From the NCBI RefSeq assembly GCF_009789675.1, contig NZ_CP046913.1:1426001-1490000 (forward strand): a DNA stretch of 64,000 nt. Direction: 5' to 3'. This DNA comes from Paraburkholderia acidisoli. GTDB lineage: Bacteria; Pseudomonadota; Gammaproteobacteria; Burkholderiales; Burkholderiaceae. Positions 20,302-30,163 of the stretch are shown piece by piece. Below the pieces are notes generated by a model. It was not told where the DNA came from, did not search any database, and saw only the letters and a list, made by a program, of their open reading frames with translations. The translations under genes and the position numbers were made by a program. Position 1 is the stretch's first letter, and each line of letters opens with the position of its first letter.

Positions 20302-20712
20302 CGGTTGAGGCTGGGTACGTGAGCTGCTAAGCCGCTCTGGGGCAGGCGCGGGCGCCCGAAAAACGCCCGCGGCAAGCTCCGGGACGCAATTCTCGCCGAC
20401 TGACACAAATCGCGGGTCGGCACGGTAGAATAGCGGCAACCTGTTGGATAAGCAATTGCAAGGCAACCGCGCCGAACGCGCATCAAACGGGCGCCCATCG
20501 TGGCGCATTCTGGTGTCAAGTCGCTGCGTTTCGTTCTAACTGCATGCAATCGCGCGCAACTCCGCGCTATTCCGTTCAAGCGTTTTTTCGCCTGGGCGGT
20601 TGGCGATTGCTTCTCCAACAGGTTGCGCAAGACGCGAATCCGCCTCCAATAGGTGGATCGCGTTCGAGCCCACTTGCGCAATCGTGAATTTTTTTCACAC
20701 TTAGGGGCTTGT
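20302..20712 (+). promoter_or_regulatory. ppsR/ppsA divergent control region
   Basis: 411 bp without a gene. It holds a candidate -10 TAGAAT (20426-20431, plus strand, no good -35), the long imperfect inverted repeat listed separately, and SD AGGGG (20703-20707) for ppsA. Confidence 0.5.
20437..20625. repeat. 23-nt imperfect inverted repeat, arms 143 bp apart, upstream of ppsA
   Basis: The left arm 20437-20459 starts CAACCTGTTGGA. The right arm 20603-20625 reads, in reverse complement, the same sequence with 2 mismatches in 23 positions. After a 4-nt insertion in the left arm, CAACCGC matches as well (left 20464-20470; right arm just upstream of 20603). The arms could form a large structure in the ppsA leader or be two copies of a protein-binding site in opposite orientation. 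Confidence 0.7.
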
Positions 20713-23112
20713 ATGACTAACACCGTTGCCAAGGATCAGGCTTATGTAGTGCCTTTCGAGCAGTTGCGGATGACCGACGTCGAGATCGTGGGCGGCAAGA
20801 ACGCCTCGCTCGGCGAAATGATCAGCCAGTTGGCTGAGGCTGGCGTGCGCGTACCCACGGGTTTCGCGACGACCGCGCTCGCTTTCCGCGACTTCCTGAA
20901 ACATAACAACCTGACCGAACGGATCGCCGCTCGCCTGGAAACGCTCGACGTCGACGACGTCAAGGCGCTGGCCGAGGCTGGCAAGGAAATCCGTCAATGG
21001 ATCGTCGACGCGCCGTTGCAGCCGCAGCTCGAAGCGGATATCCGCGCGGGCTTCGAAACGCTGCAGGCCGGTTCGCCTTCGGAACTCTCGTTTGCCGTGC
21101 GTTCGTCGGCAACGGCCGAAGACTTGCCCGACGCCTCGTTCGCCGGTCAACAGGAAAGCTACCTGAACGTGGTGGGCGTCGAAGACGTGCTCGACCGCCT
21201 CAAGCACGTGTTCGCGTCGCTCTACAACGACCGCGCCATTTCCTATCGCGTCCACAAGGGCTTCACCCACGCCGAAGTCGCGCTGTCGGCGGGCGTGCAG
21301 CGCATGGTCCGTTCGGATCGCGGCGCCGCGGGCGTCATGTTCACGCTGGACACGGAATCGGGCTTCAAGGAAGCCGTGTTCATCACGTCGAGCTACGGCC
21401 TCGGTGAGACCGTGGTGCAGGGCGCGGTGAATCCGGACGAGTTCTACGTCTTCAAGACCACGCTCGCGCAAGGCAAGGCACCGATCATCCGCCGCTCGAT
21501 CGGTTCGAAGCTCATCAAGATGGAATTCACGCAGCCGGGCGAGCCGGGCCGCGTGAAGACGGTCGACGTCTCGCACGAGCAGCGCAACCGCTTCTCGATC
21601 ACCGACGAAGACGTGATCGAGCTGGCCAAGTACGCCGTCATCATCGAAAAGCACTACCAGCGTCCGATGGACATCGAGTGGGGCAAGGACGGTCTCGACG
21701 GCAAGATCTTCATTCTCCAGGCGCGTCCGGAAACCGTGAAGAGCCAGTCGGCGGGCAAGGTCGAGCAGCGCTTCAAGCTCAAGGGCCAATCGCAGGTGCT
21801 GGCAACGGGCCGTGCCATCGGCCAGAAGATCGGCGCGGGCCGCGTGAAGGTGATTCACGATCCGTCCGAAATGGAACGCGTGCAGCCGGGCGACGTGCTG
21901 GTCGCCGACATGACCGACCCGAACTGGGAGCCGGTGATGAAGCGCGCTTCGGCCATCGTCACGAATCGTGGCGGCCGTACCTGCCACGCGGCCATCATCG
22001 CGCGTGAGCTGGGCGTGCCGGCCGTGGTGGGTTGCGGCGACGCGACCGACGTGCTGAAGGACGGCGCGCTGGTGACCGTGTCGTGCGCGGAAGGCGACGA
22101 AGGCCGTATTTACGACGGTCTGCTCGAAACCGAAGTCAGCGAAGTTCAGCGTGGCGAGCTGCCGGCTATCCCGGTCAAGATCATGATGAACGTGGGCAAC
22201 CCGCAACTGGCGTTCGACTTCTCGCAGCTGCCGAACGCGGGTGTTGGCCTCGCGCGTCTCGAGTTCATCATCAACAACAACATCGGCGTTCACCCGAAGG
22301 CGATTCTGGAGTACCCGAACGTCGACGCGGACCTGAAGAAGGCCGTGGAAAGCGTGGCTCGCGGTCATGCTTCGCCGCGCGCGTTCTACGTCGACAAGCT
22401 CACGGAAGGCATCGCCACGATCGCGGCGGCGTTCTATCCGAAGCCCGTGATCGTGCGTCTGTCCGACTTCAAGTCGAACGAGTACAAGAAGCTGATCGGT
22501 GGTTCGCGTTACGAGCCGGACGAAGAAAACCCGATGCTGGGTTTCCGTGGCGCCTCGCGCTACATCGCCGAAGACTTCGCGCAAGCGTTCGAAATGGAGT
22601 GCCTGGCGCTCAAGCGCGTGCGTGAAGAAATGGGTCTCACGAACGTCGAGATCATGGTGCCGTTCGTTCGCACGCTCAAGCAAGCCGAGCGCGTGGTCGG
22701 CCTGCTCGAGAAGTTCGGCCTGAAGCGCGGCGTGAACGACCTCAAGCTCATCATGATGTGCGAAGTGCCGTCGAACGCGATCCTCGCCGAAGAGTTCCTG
22801 CAGTACTTCGACGGTTTCTCGATCGGCTCGAACGACCTCACGCAGCTCACGCTGGGCCTCGACCGGGACTCGGGCATGGAACTGCTGGCCGTCGACTTCG
22901 ACGAACGCGATCCGGCCGTCAAGTTCATGCTCAAGCGCGCGATCGAAACCTGCCGCCGCCTGAACAAGTATGTCGGTATCTGCGGTCAAGGCCCGTCCGA
23001 TCACCCGGACTTCGCACAGTGGCTCGCGGAAGAGGGCATTGCTTCGATGTCGCTGAACCCGGACACGATCGTCGAGACGTGGCAGGCGCTGGCGAAGTCG
23101 CAGGCCAAGTAA
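20713..23112 (+). CDS. ppsA: Phosphoenolpyruvate synthase
   Basis: Converts pyruvate plus ATP to PEP, AMP and Pi in gluconeogenesis. It has 799 aa: an N-terminal ATP-binding domain ([32 protein letters not shown]), a swivelling phosphohistidine domain with [15 protein letters not shown] (His about 425), and the C-terminal PEP-utilising TIM barrel with [13 protein letters not shown]. The ATG at 20713 has SD AGGGG. Regulated post-translationally by the divergent ppsR product (established for the family). Confidence 0.97.
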   Translation: MTNTVAKDQAYVVPFEQLRMTDVEIVGGKNASLGEMISQLAEAGVRVPTGFATTALAFRDFLKHNNLTERIAARLETLDVDDVKALAEAGKEIRQWIVDAPLQPQLEADIRAGFETLQAGSPSELSFAVRSSATAEDLPDASFAGQQESYLNVVGVEDVLDRLKHVFASLYNDRAISYRVHKGFTHAEVALSAGVQRMVRSDRGAAGVMFTLDTESGFKEAVFITSSYGLGETVVQGAVNPDEFYVFKTTLAQGKAPIIRRSIGSKLIKMEFTQPGEPGRVKTVDVSHEQRNRFSITDEDVIELAKYAVIIEKHYQRPMDIEWGKDGLDGKIFILQARPETVKSQSAGKVEQRFKLKGQSQVLATGRAIGQKIGAGRVKVIHDPSEMERVQPGDVLVADMTDPNWEPVMKRASAIVTNRGGRTCHAAIIARELGVPAVVGCGDATDVLKDGALVTVSCAEGDEGRIYDGLLETEVSEVQRGELPAIPVKIMMNVGNPQLAFDFSQLPNAGVGLARLEFIINNNIGVHPKAILEYPNVDADLKKAVESVARGHASPRAFYVDKLTEGIATIAAAFYPKPVIVRLSDFKSNEYKKLIGGSRYEPDEENPMLGFRGASRYIAEDFAQAFEMECLALKRVREEMGLTNVEIMVPFVRTLKQAERVVGLLEKFGLKRGVNDLKLIMMCEVPSNAILAEEFLQYFDGFSIGSNDLTQLTLGLDRDSGMELLAVDFDERDPAVKFMLKRAIETCRRLNKYVGICGQGPSDHPDFAQWLAEEGIASMSLNPDTIVETWQALAKSQAK

Positions 23113-23220
23113 GCGTTCGAAGCCGTGCGCAGGCGAGAATGGAAGTTCTCGCCCGCGAAGCTTGATGCGGCTTCCGGTGCGCTTCGCACGCGGCGGAAAA
23201 ACGTGTCGGCTTCGTGCTAT

Positions 23221-23248
23221 AACACCCCGGTCATTCCGGGGTGTTTTT
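23221..23248 (+). terminator. Intrinsic terminator after ppsA
   Basis: AACACCCCGG (23221-23230) and CCGGGGTGTT (23236-23245) with a 5-nt loop, then T through 23248. It separates ppsA from the nfeD/qmcA pair. Confidence 0.88.
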
Positions 23249-23282
23249 CGTTGTGCGCGGTGTTTTTGTACAGGAGGTCGTC

Positions 23283-23753
23283 GTGGGTCCGCATGGTTTG
23301 TTCTGGTGGATAGGCGCGGGCGTGTTGATCGTCGCGGAACTGATGACGGGCACGTTCTACCTCTTGATGATCGCGCTCGGCTTTCTGGCGGGCGTAGCGG
23401 CGTTCGAGCTGAACGCGCCGCTCGAATGGCAACTGGTCGTCGCGGCCGTGGTCGCGCTCGCGGCGGTCGTCGCGCTGCGGCGCTCGCGCTTCGGGCGACG
23501 CCGCCGCACGACCGATGCTTCGACCGATCCCGGCGTGAATCTCGACATCGGCGCAACGCTCACCGTGGCCGCGTGGCATGACGGGCGCGCGCGCACGATG
23601 TATCGCGGCGCCGAGTGGGACGTCGAGCTGGCGCCCGGCGAGCCGGAAAACGCGCCGCTTTACGAAATCAGAGCCGTGCGCGGCAACTGCCTCGTGCTCG
23701 TGGCCCGGCGCGAGCGTCACGCGGATGCGGGGCACGCCGCGCATCACGTTTGA
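23283..23753 (+). CDS. NfeD-like membrane protein
   Basis: 156 aa: two N-terminal hydrophobic segments (about residues 5-55), a basic linker (RRSRFGRRRR), and a C-terminal OB-fold-type domain typical of short NfeD proteins (DIGATLTVAAWHDGRARTMY; RGAEWDVEL). Starts at GTG 23283 with a strong SD AGGAGG (23272-23277); an earlier in-frame ATG at 23241 falls inside the ppsA terminator. Next to an SPFH protein, the standard NfeD/stomatin pairing; the precise role is unknown. Confidence 0.88.
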   Translation: MGPHGLFWWIGAGVLIVAELMTGTFYLLMIALGFLAGVAAFELNAPLEWQLVVAAVVALAAVVALRRSRFGRRRRTTDASTDPGVNLDIGATLTVAAWHDGRARTMYRGAEWDVELAPGEPENAPLYEIRAVRGNCLVLVARRERHADAGHAAHHV

Positions 23754-23843
23754 TACACGTCATTTCGCTCATTCAATCTTTTCAATGCGCGCGTGCTGTC
23801 GCGCCAACACCCACGAATCCATCGAAGCGAACGGAGGTTCCGC

Positions 23844-24809
23844 ATGCAAGTCCCAGTCGTCGGCCTGATATTGCTCGTGATTGTCGTCGTGCTGGTCGCG
23901 CAGACCGTCAAGATCGTGCCGCAGCAGCACGCCTGGGTGCTCGAGCGGCTCGGACGCTACCACGCGACGCTCACGCCGGGGCTCACGATCGTGCTGCCGT
24001 TCGTCGATCGCGTGGCGTACAAGCACGTGCTCAAGGAAATTCCGCTCGACGTGCCGAGCCAGGTCTGTATCACGCGCGACAACACGCAGTTGCAGGTGGA
24101 CGGCGTGCTGTATTTCCAGGTGACCGACCCGATGAAGGCGTCGTATGGATCGAGCAACTTCGTGTTCGCCATCACGCAGCTGTCGCAAACCACGCTGCGC
24201 TCGGTCATCGGCAAGCTCGAGCTCGACAAGACCTTCGAGGAGCGCGATTTCATCAACCATAGCGTGGTGTCCTCGCTCGACGAGGCGGCTGCGAACTGGG
24301 GCGTGAAGGTGCTGCGTTACGAGATCAAGGACCTCACGCCGCCGAAGGAGATTCTCCACGCCATGCAGGCGCAGATCACCGCGGAGCGCGAGAAGCGCGC
24401 GCTGATCGCCGCCTCGGAAGGTCGCAAGCAGGAACAGATCAATCTGGCGGCCGGTTCGCGCGAAGCGGCCATTCAGAAGTCCGAGGGCGAGCGCCAGGCG
24501 GCGATCAACCAGGCGCAGGGGCAGGCCGCGGCAATTCTGGCCGTGGCCGAGGCGAACGCGCAGGCGATCCAGAAGATCGGCGCGTCGATCCAGACGCACG
24601 GCGGCATGGACGCGGTCAACCTCAAGGTCGCCGAACAGTACGTGAGCGCATTCGCGAATCTCGCGAAGCAGGGCAACACGCTGATCGTGCCCGGCAATCT
24701 GGGCGACATGAGTTCGATGATCGCCTCGGCGATGACGATCGTGAACCGCGCCGGCATCACCGAAGGTCAGCTGAGCACGCCGCCCGCCTCGCCGATCCGG
24801 GGCGCCTGA
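23844..24809 (+). CDS. SPFH/stomatin-family membrane protein (QmcA-like)
   Basis: 321 aa with one N-terminal membrane segment (VVGLILLVIVVVLVAQTV), then the SPFH/Band-7 domain (QQHAWVLERLGRYH; SVIGKLELDKTFEERDFIN) and a C-terminal Glu/Ala/Gln-rich coiled coil (residues ~190-260). Members form oligomeric membrane microdomain scaffolds, often with NfeD partners and proteases. SD GGAGG at 23833-23837; partner nfeD lies 90 bp upstream. Confidence 0.9.
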   Translation: MQVPVVGLILLVIVVVLVAQTVKIVPQQHAWVLERLGRYHATLTPGLTIVLPFVDRVAYKHVLKEIPLDVPSQVCITRDNTQLQVDGVLYFQVTDPMKASYGSSNFVFAITQLSQTTLRSVIGKLELDKTFEERDFINHSVVSSLDEAAANWGVKVLRYEIKDLTPPKEILHAMQAQITAEREKRALIAASEGRKQEQINLAAGSREAAIQKSEGERQAAINQAQGQAAAILAVAEANAQAIQKIGASIQTHGGMDAVNLKVAEQYVSAFANLAKQGNTLIVPGNLGDMSSMIASAMTIVNRAGITEGQLSTPPASPIRGA

Positions 24810-24840
24810 ACGGTCGCCACACCGCGAAGTGCAATGAATG

Positions 24841-24868
24841 AAAAACGGGCCGCATCTGCGGCCCGTTT
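24841..24868. terminator. Intrinsic terminator (convergent qmcA-like / smpB)
   Basis: AAAAACGGGCCGC (24841-24853), ATCT loop, GCGGCCCGTTT (24858-24868). The A tract on one side and short T tract on the other suit termination from both directions, best for the minus strand (smpB). Confidence 0.8.
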
Positions 24869-24924
24869 GTGCTTCATGTGACGAAAAAGCGTGACGAAAC
24901 AGCGCGACGAAACAGCGCGGTGGA

Positions 24925-25371
24925 TCAGGTCGGGGTGCGCATCAGGCGCGCCTTTTCGCGCTGCCAGTCGCGCTGCTTCTCGGTTTCGCGCTTGTCGTGC
25001 AGCTTCTTGCCCTTGGCGAGGCCGATTTCGCACTTTACCCGGCCGCCCTTGTAATGAAAATTCAGCGGCACGAGCGTGAAGCCGCGCTGCTCGACCTTGC
25101 CGATGAGCTTGTCGATTTCCTCGCGGTGCAGGAGCAGCTTGCGGGTGCGCGTGGGGTCGGGATTGATGTGCGTCGAGGCTTCGGGCAGCGGGCTGATGTG
25201 CGTGCCGATCAGGTAAAGCTCGCCGTCCTTGATGACGACGTACGCTTCCTTGATGTTGGCTCGCCCGGCGCGCATGGCCTTGACCTCCCATCCTTCGAGC
25301 ACGAGCCCCGCCTCGTGGCGCTCTTCGATGAAGTAATCGAAGAAGGCTTTTCTGTTGTCGATGATGCTCAT
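24925..25371 (-). CDS. smpB: SsrA-binding protein SmpB
   Basis: Binds tmRNA and delivers it to stalled ribosomes in trans-translation. It has 148 aa starting [20 protein letters not shown] with [20 protein letters not shown] and a basic C-terminal tail ([20 protein letters not shown]). Longer upstream readings to 25446 are rejected. The ssrA gene itself is not in the window. Divergent from ratA, a common arrangement. Confidence 0.97.
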   Translation of the reverse strand: MSIIDNRKAFFDYFIEERHEAGLVLEGWEVKAMRAGRANIKEAYVVIKDGELYLIGTHISPLPEASTHINPDPTRTRKLLLHREEIDKLIGKVEQRGFTLVPLNFHYKGGRVKCEIGLAKGKKLHDKRETEKQRDWQREKARLMRTPT

Positions 25372-25473
25372 AGGAAAATGGGAAACGCCCAACTCGTTTA
25401 AAATTACGATTTTAGCAAAGCGGGCTCGCGAAAGCCCGCCGCGCATTCACCCTTGCCACGCATTGCGCAATCT

Positions 25474-25911
25474 ATGGCGGATGTCCAGAAAACCGTGTTG
25501 ATTCGCCATTCGGCGGAACAGATGTTCGACCTCGTCACCGACGTGGCCGATTACCCCAACTTCCTGCCCTGGTGCGGCGGCATCGAAATTCGTCGCCAGG
25601 ACGAGCACGGCATGGAGGCGAAGATCGACATCAACTTCAAGGGCATCAAGCAGCACTTCGCCACGCGCAACTCGCAAAAGCGGCCGGAGCGCATCGACAT
25701 GGAATTCGCCGACGGCCCGTTCCGCAAGTTCACGGGCTACTGGCGCTTCACGCCGCTGCGCGCCGATGCCTGCAAGATCGAATTCGCGCTGCACTACGAA
25801 TTTGCCAACATCATCCTCGAAAAGATCATCGGGCCGGTGTTCCATCATATTGCGAACACCTTTGTCGATTCTTTCGTGAAGCGCGCCGACCAGCGCTACG
25901 GCAAGCCATGA
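25474..25911 (+). CDS. ratA: RatA-type START-domain protein (ubiquinone-binding/ribosome-associated family)
   Basis: 145 aa of the COQ10/START-like fold (TVLIRHSAEQMFDLVTDVAD; YPNFLPWCGG; C-terminal VDSFVKRADQRYG). E. coli RatA associates with the 50S subunit; COQ10 homologues bind ubiquinone. Which role applies here is not decidable from sequence. ATG at 25474 preferred over TTG 25453. Overlaps rnfH by ATGA and diverges from smpB. Confidence 0.88.
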   Translation: MADVQKTVLIRHSAEQMFDLVTDVADYPNFLPWCGGIEIRRQDEHGMEAKIDINFKGIKQHFATRNSQKRPERIDMEFADGPFRKFTGYWRFTPLRADACKIEFALHYEFANIILEKIIGPVFHHIANTFVDSFVKRADQRYGKP

Positions 25912-26240
25912 GCGCGCCACTCTCGGTAGACGTCTGCTACGCGCTGCCCGAGGCGCAAACCCTCATTCCGGTGGCCTTGCCGCCCGGCGCGACCGTCCAG
26001 CAGGCGATCGACGCGAGCGGTATTCTCGCGCGCCACCCGGAAATCGATCTGGCCACGCTCAAGGTGGGCGTGTACGGCAAGCTCAAACCGCTCGACACGG
26101 TGCTCGCCGACCACGACCGCGTGGAGATCTACCGGCCGCTGATCGTCGATCCCAAGGCGGCGCGCCAGCGTCGCGTCGACAAAAGCCGCAAGGCCGGCTC
26201 GATCGAAGGGCGCAAGTGGCAGAACAAAGATTCGCGCTAA
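25908..26240 (+). CDS. RnfH-family protein (RatB)
   Basis: 110 aa, ubiquitin-like fold UPF0125/RnfH (SVDVCYALPEAQTLIPVALP; KVGVYGKLKPLDTVL; DRVEIYRPLIVDPKAARQRR) with a basic C-terminal tail. It overlaps the ratA stop (ATGA), so translation is coupled; this is the classical RatA-RatB pair near smpB. The biochemical function is unknown. Confidence 0.88.
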   Translation: MSAPLSVDVCYALPEAQTLIPVALPPGATVQQAIDASGILARHPEIDLATLKVGVYGKLKPLDTVLADHDRVEIYRPLIVDPKAARQRRVDKSRKAGSIEGRKWQNKDSR

Positions 26241-26284
26241 CGCCGGTTTTTCAAGTCAGTGCGTAAAAACGGCGCGTAAAACGT

Positions 26285-26317
26285 AATGGGCGGGCAGCGT
26301 AAGCTGACCCGCCCATT
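26285..26317. terminator. Strong hairpin after rnfH
   Basis: AATGGGCGGG, CAGC, GTAA loop, GCTG, CCCGCCCATT with one bulged A: a long stable stem between convergent rnfH and the EamA transporter. It lacks a long T tract, so termination efficiency is uncertain. Confidence 0.6.
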
Positions 26318-26406
26318 CGGCCTCTGGTGAGGCACATTTTCTTGCTTGCTCTCAGGTTCCCAGCTTGGTTGCCGCCCTCGGATGAATTCGTGAGACCTCG
26401 ATAACG

Positions 26407-27486
26407 TCAGGAGGCGGCGCGATGTCGGCGCGAGCCGTCATCGCGCATATTGCCGCAATTTTCATTCCCGCGTGCTTGAGCTTCGCACTTCGCGGGGTCG
26501 TCGATGCCGGGCAACTCGCCGTCGGGCACGATGCCGTCGCCGTGCGCCGTGTCTTCGGGGCCGTTCGCATGCTGGCGCACCGACCAGCTCACGCCGGCAA
26601 CGAGCAGGCCGATGGCCGCGATTTCCAGCGCGCGCGGCAGGCGATGGTCGTAAATAAAACCGTACAGCAGGGCAAACAGCGTCTCGAAGACGATCATTTG
26701 CCCCGAAAGCGTGAGCGGCAGACGCTTGGCCGCGGCGTTCCAAAGCCCGTTGCCGAGCCACGACGCGCCGATCGCCAACGCCAGATTGAGCTGCCAGAAC
26801 GTGGTCCAGCGCGCCGCGGGCACGGCGTCCTGCACCCAGCCCGAGGGCAACGCGAGCACGCCGAGCCACAACACGCCGCCCAGCGCACCCGTGACCACGC
26901 CCCACAGCACCGACCATTCGTTGCCGCTGAAATGCGCGTTGCGGTGCAGATAGCGCGCGTTTTCAACGGCGAACCACGTCCAGCAGACGAGCGCGCCCAC
27001 GGCGCACGCCAGCCCCGTGATGCGCGTGAGCACGCTTGCCTGCGCGCCCGCCGCGCCGGCGGTGAACACATCCACGTTGATGCACACGATACCGGCCGCG
27101 ATCATGGCGAGCGGCCAGACGAGGCGGGCGATCGGCACGGCGCCGTGATCGCGCCGGCCTAGCAGCGTAACGGTCACGGGCAGCACGCCCACGATCAGCG
27201 AAGCGGGCGCGATGCCCACGAGATGGATCGCGCTCGCGAGAAAGAGGTAATAGAGCACGTTGCCCATGAGCGCGAGCTTCACGAGCGCGACGACATCGGC
27301 GTGCGTGAGGCGCGGCCAGACGCGGCGCGCCATGGGCACGAGCGCGGCGAGCGAAACGAGGCCGTACATCACGTAGCGGCCCGCGCTGAGCAGCAGAGGC
27401 GAAAACTCCGCGAGCTGACGGGGCGCGACGAACACGGTGCCCCATAACGCGCCGGCGAGTACGCCGTACAACACACCACGCTGCAT
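26407..27486 (-). CDS. EamA/DMT-family membrane transporter
   Basis: 359 aa, about ten hydrophobic segments from residue 5 to ~310 (LYGVLAGALWGTVFVAPRQL; GLLVAGVSWSVRQ), the drug/metabolite transporter fold. The hydrophilic tail after residue ~315 (His/Asp/Glu-rich, ending RRHRAAS) is longer than usual. The substrate cannot be assigned. Stands alone between rnfH and guaB, facing away from guaB. Confidence 0.8.
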   Translation of the reverse strand: MQRGVLYGVLAGALWGTVFVAPRQLAEFSPLLLSAGRYVMYGLVSLAALVPMARRVWPRLTHADVVALVKLALMGNVLYYLFLASAIHLVGIAPASLIVGVLPVTVTLLGRRDHGAVPIARLVWPLAMIAAGIVCINVDVFTAGAAGAQASVLTRITGLACAVGALVCWTWFAVENARYLHRNAHFSGNEWSVLWGVVTGALGGVLWLGVLALPSGWVQDAVPAARWTTFWQLNLALAIGASWLGNGLWNAAAKRLPLTLSGQMIVFETLFALLYGFIYDHRLPRALEIAAIGLLVAGVSWSVRQHANGPEDTAHGDGIVPDGELPGIDDPAKCEAQARGNENCGNMRDDGSRRHRAAS

Positions 27487-27740
27487 ATCGATAAAACTCC
27501 GGAAACGGCGCGCGCAAGAGCACCGGTGATGATGATGCCCGCAGCTTAAGCTCGCGCGCCGCGCGCGTCTTGTTCAATTCTGCACGCGGACGAAACCACG
27601 CCACCGACGAAATTCGGGTCGGGGTTATTGCATGCGCCATGCCCGCCGTGTTGTGCGAACAGGGTCAGCCAGCGCGGCATTCGTCTCAAAATCGCCGCTA
27701 AGCTCCTGTTCGCACTGATGATTTCCAGGGCGCTATCGCG

Positions 27741-27746
27741 TATAAT
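27741..27746 (+). promoter_or_regulatory. -10 element of guaB promoter
   Basis: Perfect TATAAT 26 bp upstream of the guaB ATG; the -35 region is weak. A start just downstream would give a very short leader. The remainder of the 27487-27772 gap shows no gene. Confidence 0.6.
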
Positions 27747-27772
27747 CTGCTTTTGCGCCTATAGGATTTGCC

Positions 27773-29233
27773 ATGCGTCTGATCCAGAAAGCACTCACGT
27801 TCGATGACGTGCTCCTCGTCCCCGCCTTCTCCGACGTTCTCCCGCGCGACACCAGCCTGAAAACCCGGCTGACCCGCAATATCTCCCTGAACATTCCGCT
27901 CGTGTCGGCCGCCATGGATACCGTCACGGAAGGCCGTCTGGCAATTGCCATGGCGCAGCAGGGCGGCGTCGGTATCGTCCACAAGAACCTCACGCCGGTC
28001 GAACAGGCGCGTGAAGTCGCGAAGGTGAAGCGCTTCGAATCGGGCGTGGTGCGCGATCCGATCACGGTGCCGCCGCAGATGAAAGTCGCCGACGTCATCG
28101 CGCTCTCGCAGCAGCATGGCATTTCGGGCTTCCCCGTGGTCGAAGGCGCCCAGCTCGTGGGTATCGTCACGAACCGCGACCTGCGTTTCGAAACGCGTCT
28201 GGACGAGCCGGTGCGCTCGATCATGACGCCGCGCGAACGCCTCGTCACCGTCAAGGAAGGCACGCCGCTCGCCGAAGCCAAGTCGCTCATGCACAGCCAC
28301 CGCCTCGAACGCGTGCTGGTCGTGAACGATGCGTTCGAACTGCGCGGCCTCATGACCGTGAAGGACATCACCAAGCAAACCGAGCATCCGGCCGCCTGTA
28401 AGGACGAGCACGGCAAGCTGCGCGCGGGCGCGGCCGTGGGCGTGGGTGCGGACAACGAAGAGCGCGTCGAACTGCTGGTGCAGGCCGGCGTGGACGTGAT
28501 CGTGGTCGACACGGCGCACGGCCACAGCAAAGGCGTGCTCGAGCGCGTGCGTTGGGTCAAGAAGAACTTCCCGCATGTGGAAGTGATTGGCGGCAACATC
28601 GCCACGGCGGATGCCGCGCGTGCGCTCGTGGAATACGGCGCCGACGGCGTGAAGGTCGGTATCGGCCCCGGCTCGATCTGCACGACGCGTATCGTGGCGG
28701 GCGTGGGCGTGCCGCAGATCAGCGCGATCTCGAACGTTTCGGAAGCGCTCAAGGGCACGGGCGTGCCGTGCATCGCCGACGGTGGCGTGCGCTACTCGGG
28801 CGACGTCTCGAAGGCGCTGGCCGCCGGTGCCAACGCCGTGATGATGGGCAGCATGTTCGCGGGCACGGAAGAGTCGCCGGGCGACGTGTTCCTGTATCAA
28901 GGCCGCCAGTACAAGTCGTACCGCGGCATGGGCTCGGTCGGCGCAATGAAGGACGGCGCCGCGGACCGCTACTTCCAGGACAATTCGGCGAACATCGACA
29001 AGCTCGTGCCGGAAGGCATCGAAGGTCGCGTGGCCTACAAGGGCCCGATCAACGCGATCCTGTTCCAGATGATCGGCGGCGTGCGCGCGTCCATGGGCTA
29101 CTGCGGTTGCCGCACGATCGACGAACTGCACGACAAGGCGGAATTCGTTCAGATCACCGGCGCCGGCCTGAACGAGTCGCACGTGCACGACGTGCAGATC
29201 ACGAAGGAAGCCCCCAACTACCACGTGGACTAA
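27773..29233 (+). CDS. guaB: Inosine-5'-monophosphate dehydrogenase
   Basis: Oxidises IMP to XMP with NAD+, committing to GMP synthesis. It has 486 aa with a TIM barrel interrupted by two CBS domains (about residues 95-210). The active-site Cys is in [13 protein letters not shown] (residue 303) and the flap in [11 protein letters not shown]. It heads a guaB-X-guaA purine unit; GMP synthase is 0.9 kb downstream. Confidence 0.97.
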   Translation: MRLIQKALTFDDVLLVPAFSDVLPRDTSLKTRLTRNISLNIPLVSAAMDTVTEGRLAIAMAQQGGVGIVHKNLTPVEQAREVAKVKRFESGVVRDPITVPPQMKVADVIALSQQHGISGFPVVEGAQLVGIVTNRDLRFETRLDEPVRSIMTPRERLVTVKEGTPLAEAKSLMHSHRLERVLVVNDAFELRGLMTVKDITKQTEHPAACKDEHGKLRAGAAVGVGADNEERVELLVQAGVDVIVVDTAHGHSKGVLERVRWVKKNFPHVEVIGGNIATADAARALVEYGADGVKVGIGPGSICTTRIVAGVGVPQISAISNVSEALKGTGVPCIADGGVRYSGDVSKALAAGANAVMMGSMFAGTEESPGDVFLYQGRQYKSYRGMGSVGAMKDGAADRYFQDNSANIDKLVPEGIEGRVAYKGPINAILFQMIGGVRASMGYCGCRTIDELHDKAEFVQITGAGLNESHVHDVQITKEAPNYHVD

Positions 29234-29239
29234 AACACG

Positions 29240-29980
29240 ATGAAGCCGCTGCTGCGCGTGCTGCTGATTGTCGATGCGTTGACGTTGCTCGGTTTTGGCG
29301 TGCTGTTCGTTCTCACGCCCTGGACCTTGCTCTACAACGCGCTGCAACTCGTGCAGGCGCAGCCGGCGCTCGTTGGGCAGGCGTTCGGCGTGGTGCTGCT
29401 CGGGTTGGCCTGGGTGGCGCTGCGCGCGGCGTTCGACGGCGCGATGACCGTGCCGGTCGCGCGTGCCATTGGTCACGTGAACTGGATCGCGGGCGTGCTC
29501 ATGCTGGTGTGGCTGATCGGGCTGCACACGCCGCAGCTCACCACGCTGGGCCAGCTCGCGGCCGGTGCGGTCGGCATCTGGCTGATCGTGCTGGGCTTCG
29601 GCGGTGCCAGGCTCGGCGGCGCGGTGCGCAAGCGCGACCGCGTGCTGGCGGCCGAAGCCGCCATGCAGGCGCGCGAGGCGCGGGAAGCCGCGAAGGCGCG
29701 CCGCGACGAACCGGTGCTGTACGCGAAGCCGGGTTTCTTGCGTTCGATGCCATGGGGCAAGGCGCGCGACACGGCCACGGTCGTGGAGCCGGTGGAACCC
29801 GCCGTGGCTCCGGCCGTTTCGCCCGCGGTGAAACCGGTGATGCCGGAAGCACCCGCATCGTCGATAGCGCCGGAAAGTGGTGCGACGCATGGCACGACAT
29901 ACAGCGCGACGCACGACACGGCGCGCAGTGCCGCCCGCGAAGAGGCCGCCGACGCGCCGAGGCCGCCGCTGCGTGGCTGA
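29240..29980 (+). CDS. Membrane protein of unknown function between guaB and guaA
   Basis: 246 aa. Four hydrophobic segments (about residues 5-25, 42-65, 80-98, 102-122) are followed by a cytoplasmic-type tail with an Ala/Glu/Arg helix and a low-complexity Pro/Ala/Val and Thr/His region (SATHDTARSAAREEAADAP). It starts 6 nt after the guaB stop, so it is probably cotranscribed. I do not recognise a catalytic family; position between guaB and guaA is the only hint of role. Confidence 0.75.
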   Translation: MKPLLRVLLIVDALTLLGFGVLFVLTPWTLLYNALQLVQAQPALVGQAFGVVLLGLAWVALRAAFDGAMTVPVARAIGHVNWIAGVLMLVWLIGLHTPQLTTLGQLAAGAVGIWLIVLGFGGARLGGAVRKRDRVLAAEAAMQAREAREAAKARRDEPVLYAKPGFLRSMPWGKARDTATVVEPVEPAVAPAVSPAVKPVMPEAPASSIAPESGATHGTTYSATHDTARSAAREEAADAPRPPLRG

Positions 29981-30163
29981 TGCGCGCGAAACCGGCCCTC
30001 GCATCGTCAGCCGGAATGCGCCCGTCGCAAAGACCGCAACGCCTGGAGAAGGTCACGCCGAAGCCACGCGGCTTCGCCTGCCGGTCCCGATGAATTCACG
30101 CCGCGCGTGTGTGTTACCCGCGCGGCTTTCTGTATCCGTTCTTTATAGGTCTCGTCCGCTGCC

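Noticed and set aside
20701..23556. 951-codon minus-strand open frame over ppsA
   Set aside because: Antisense to ppsA with its intact phosphohistidine motif; Arg/His/Asp-rich shadow.
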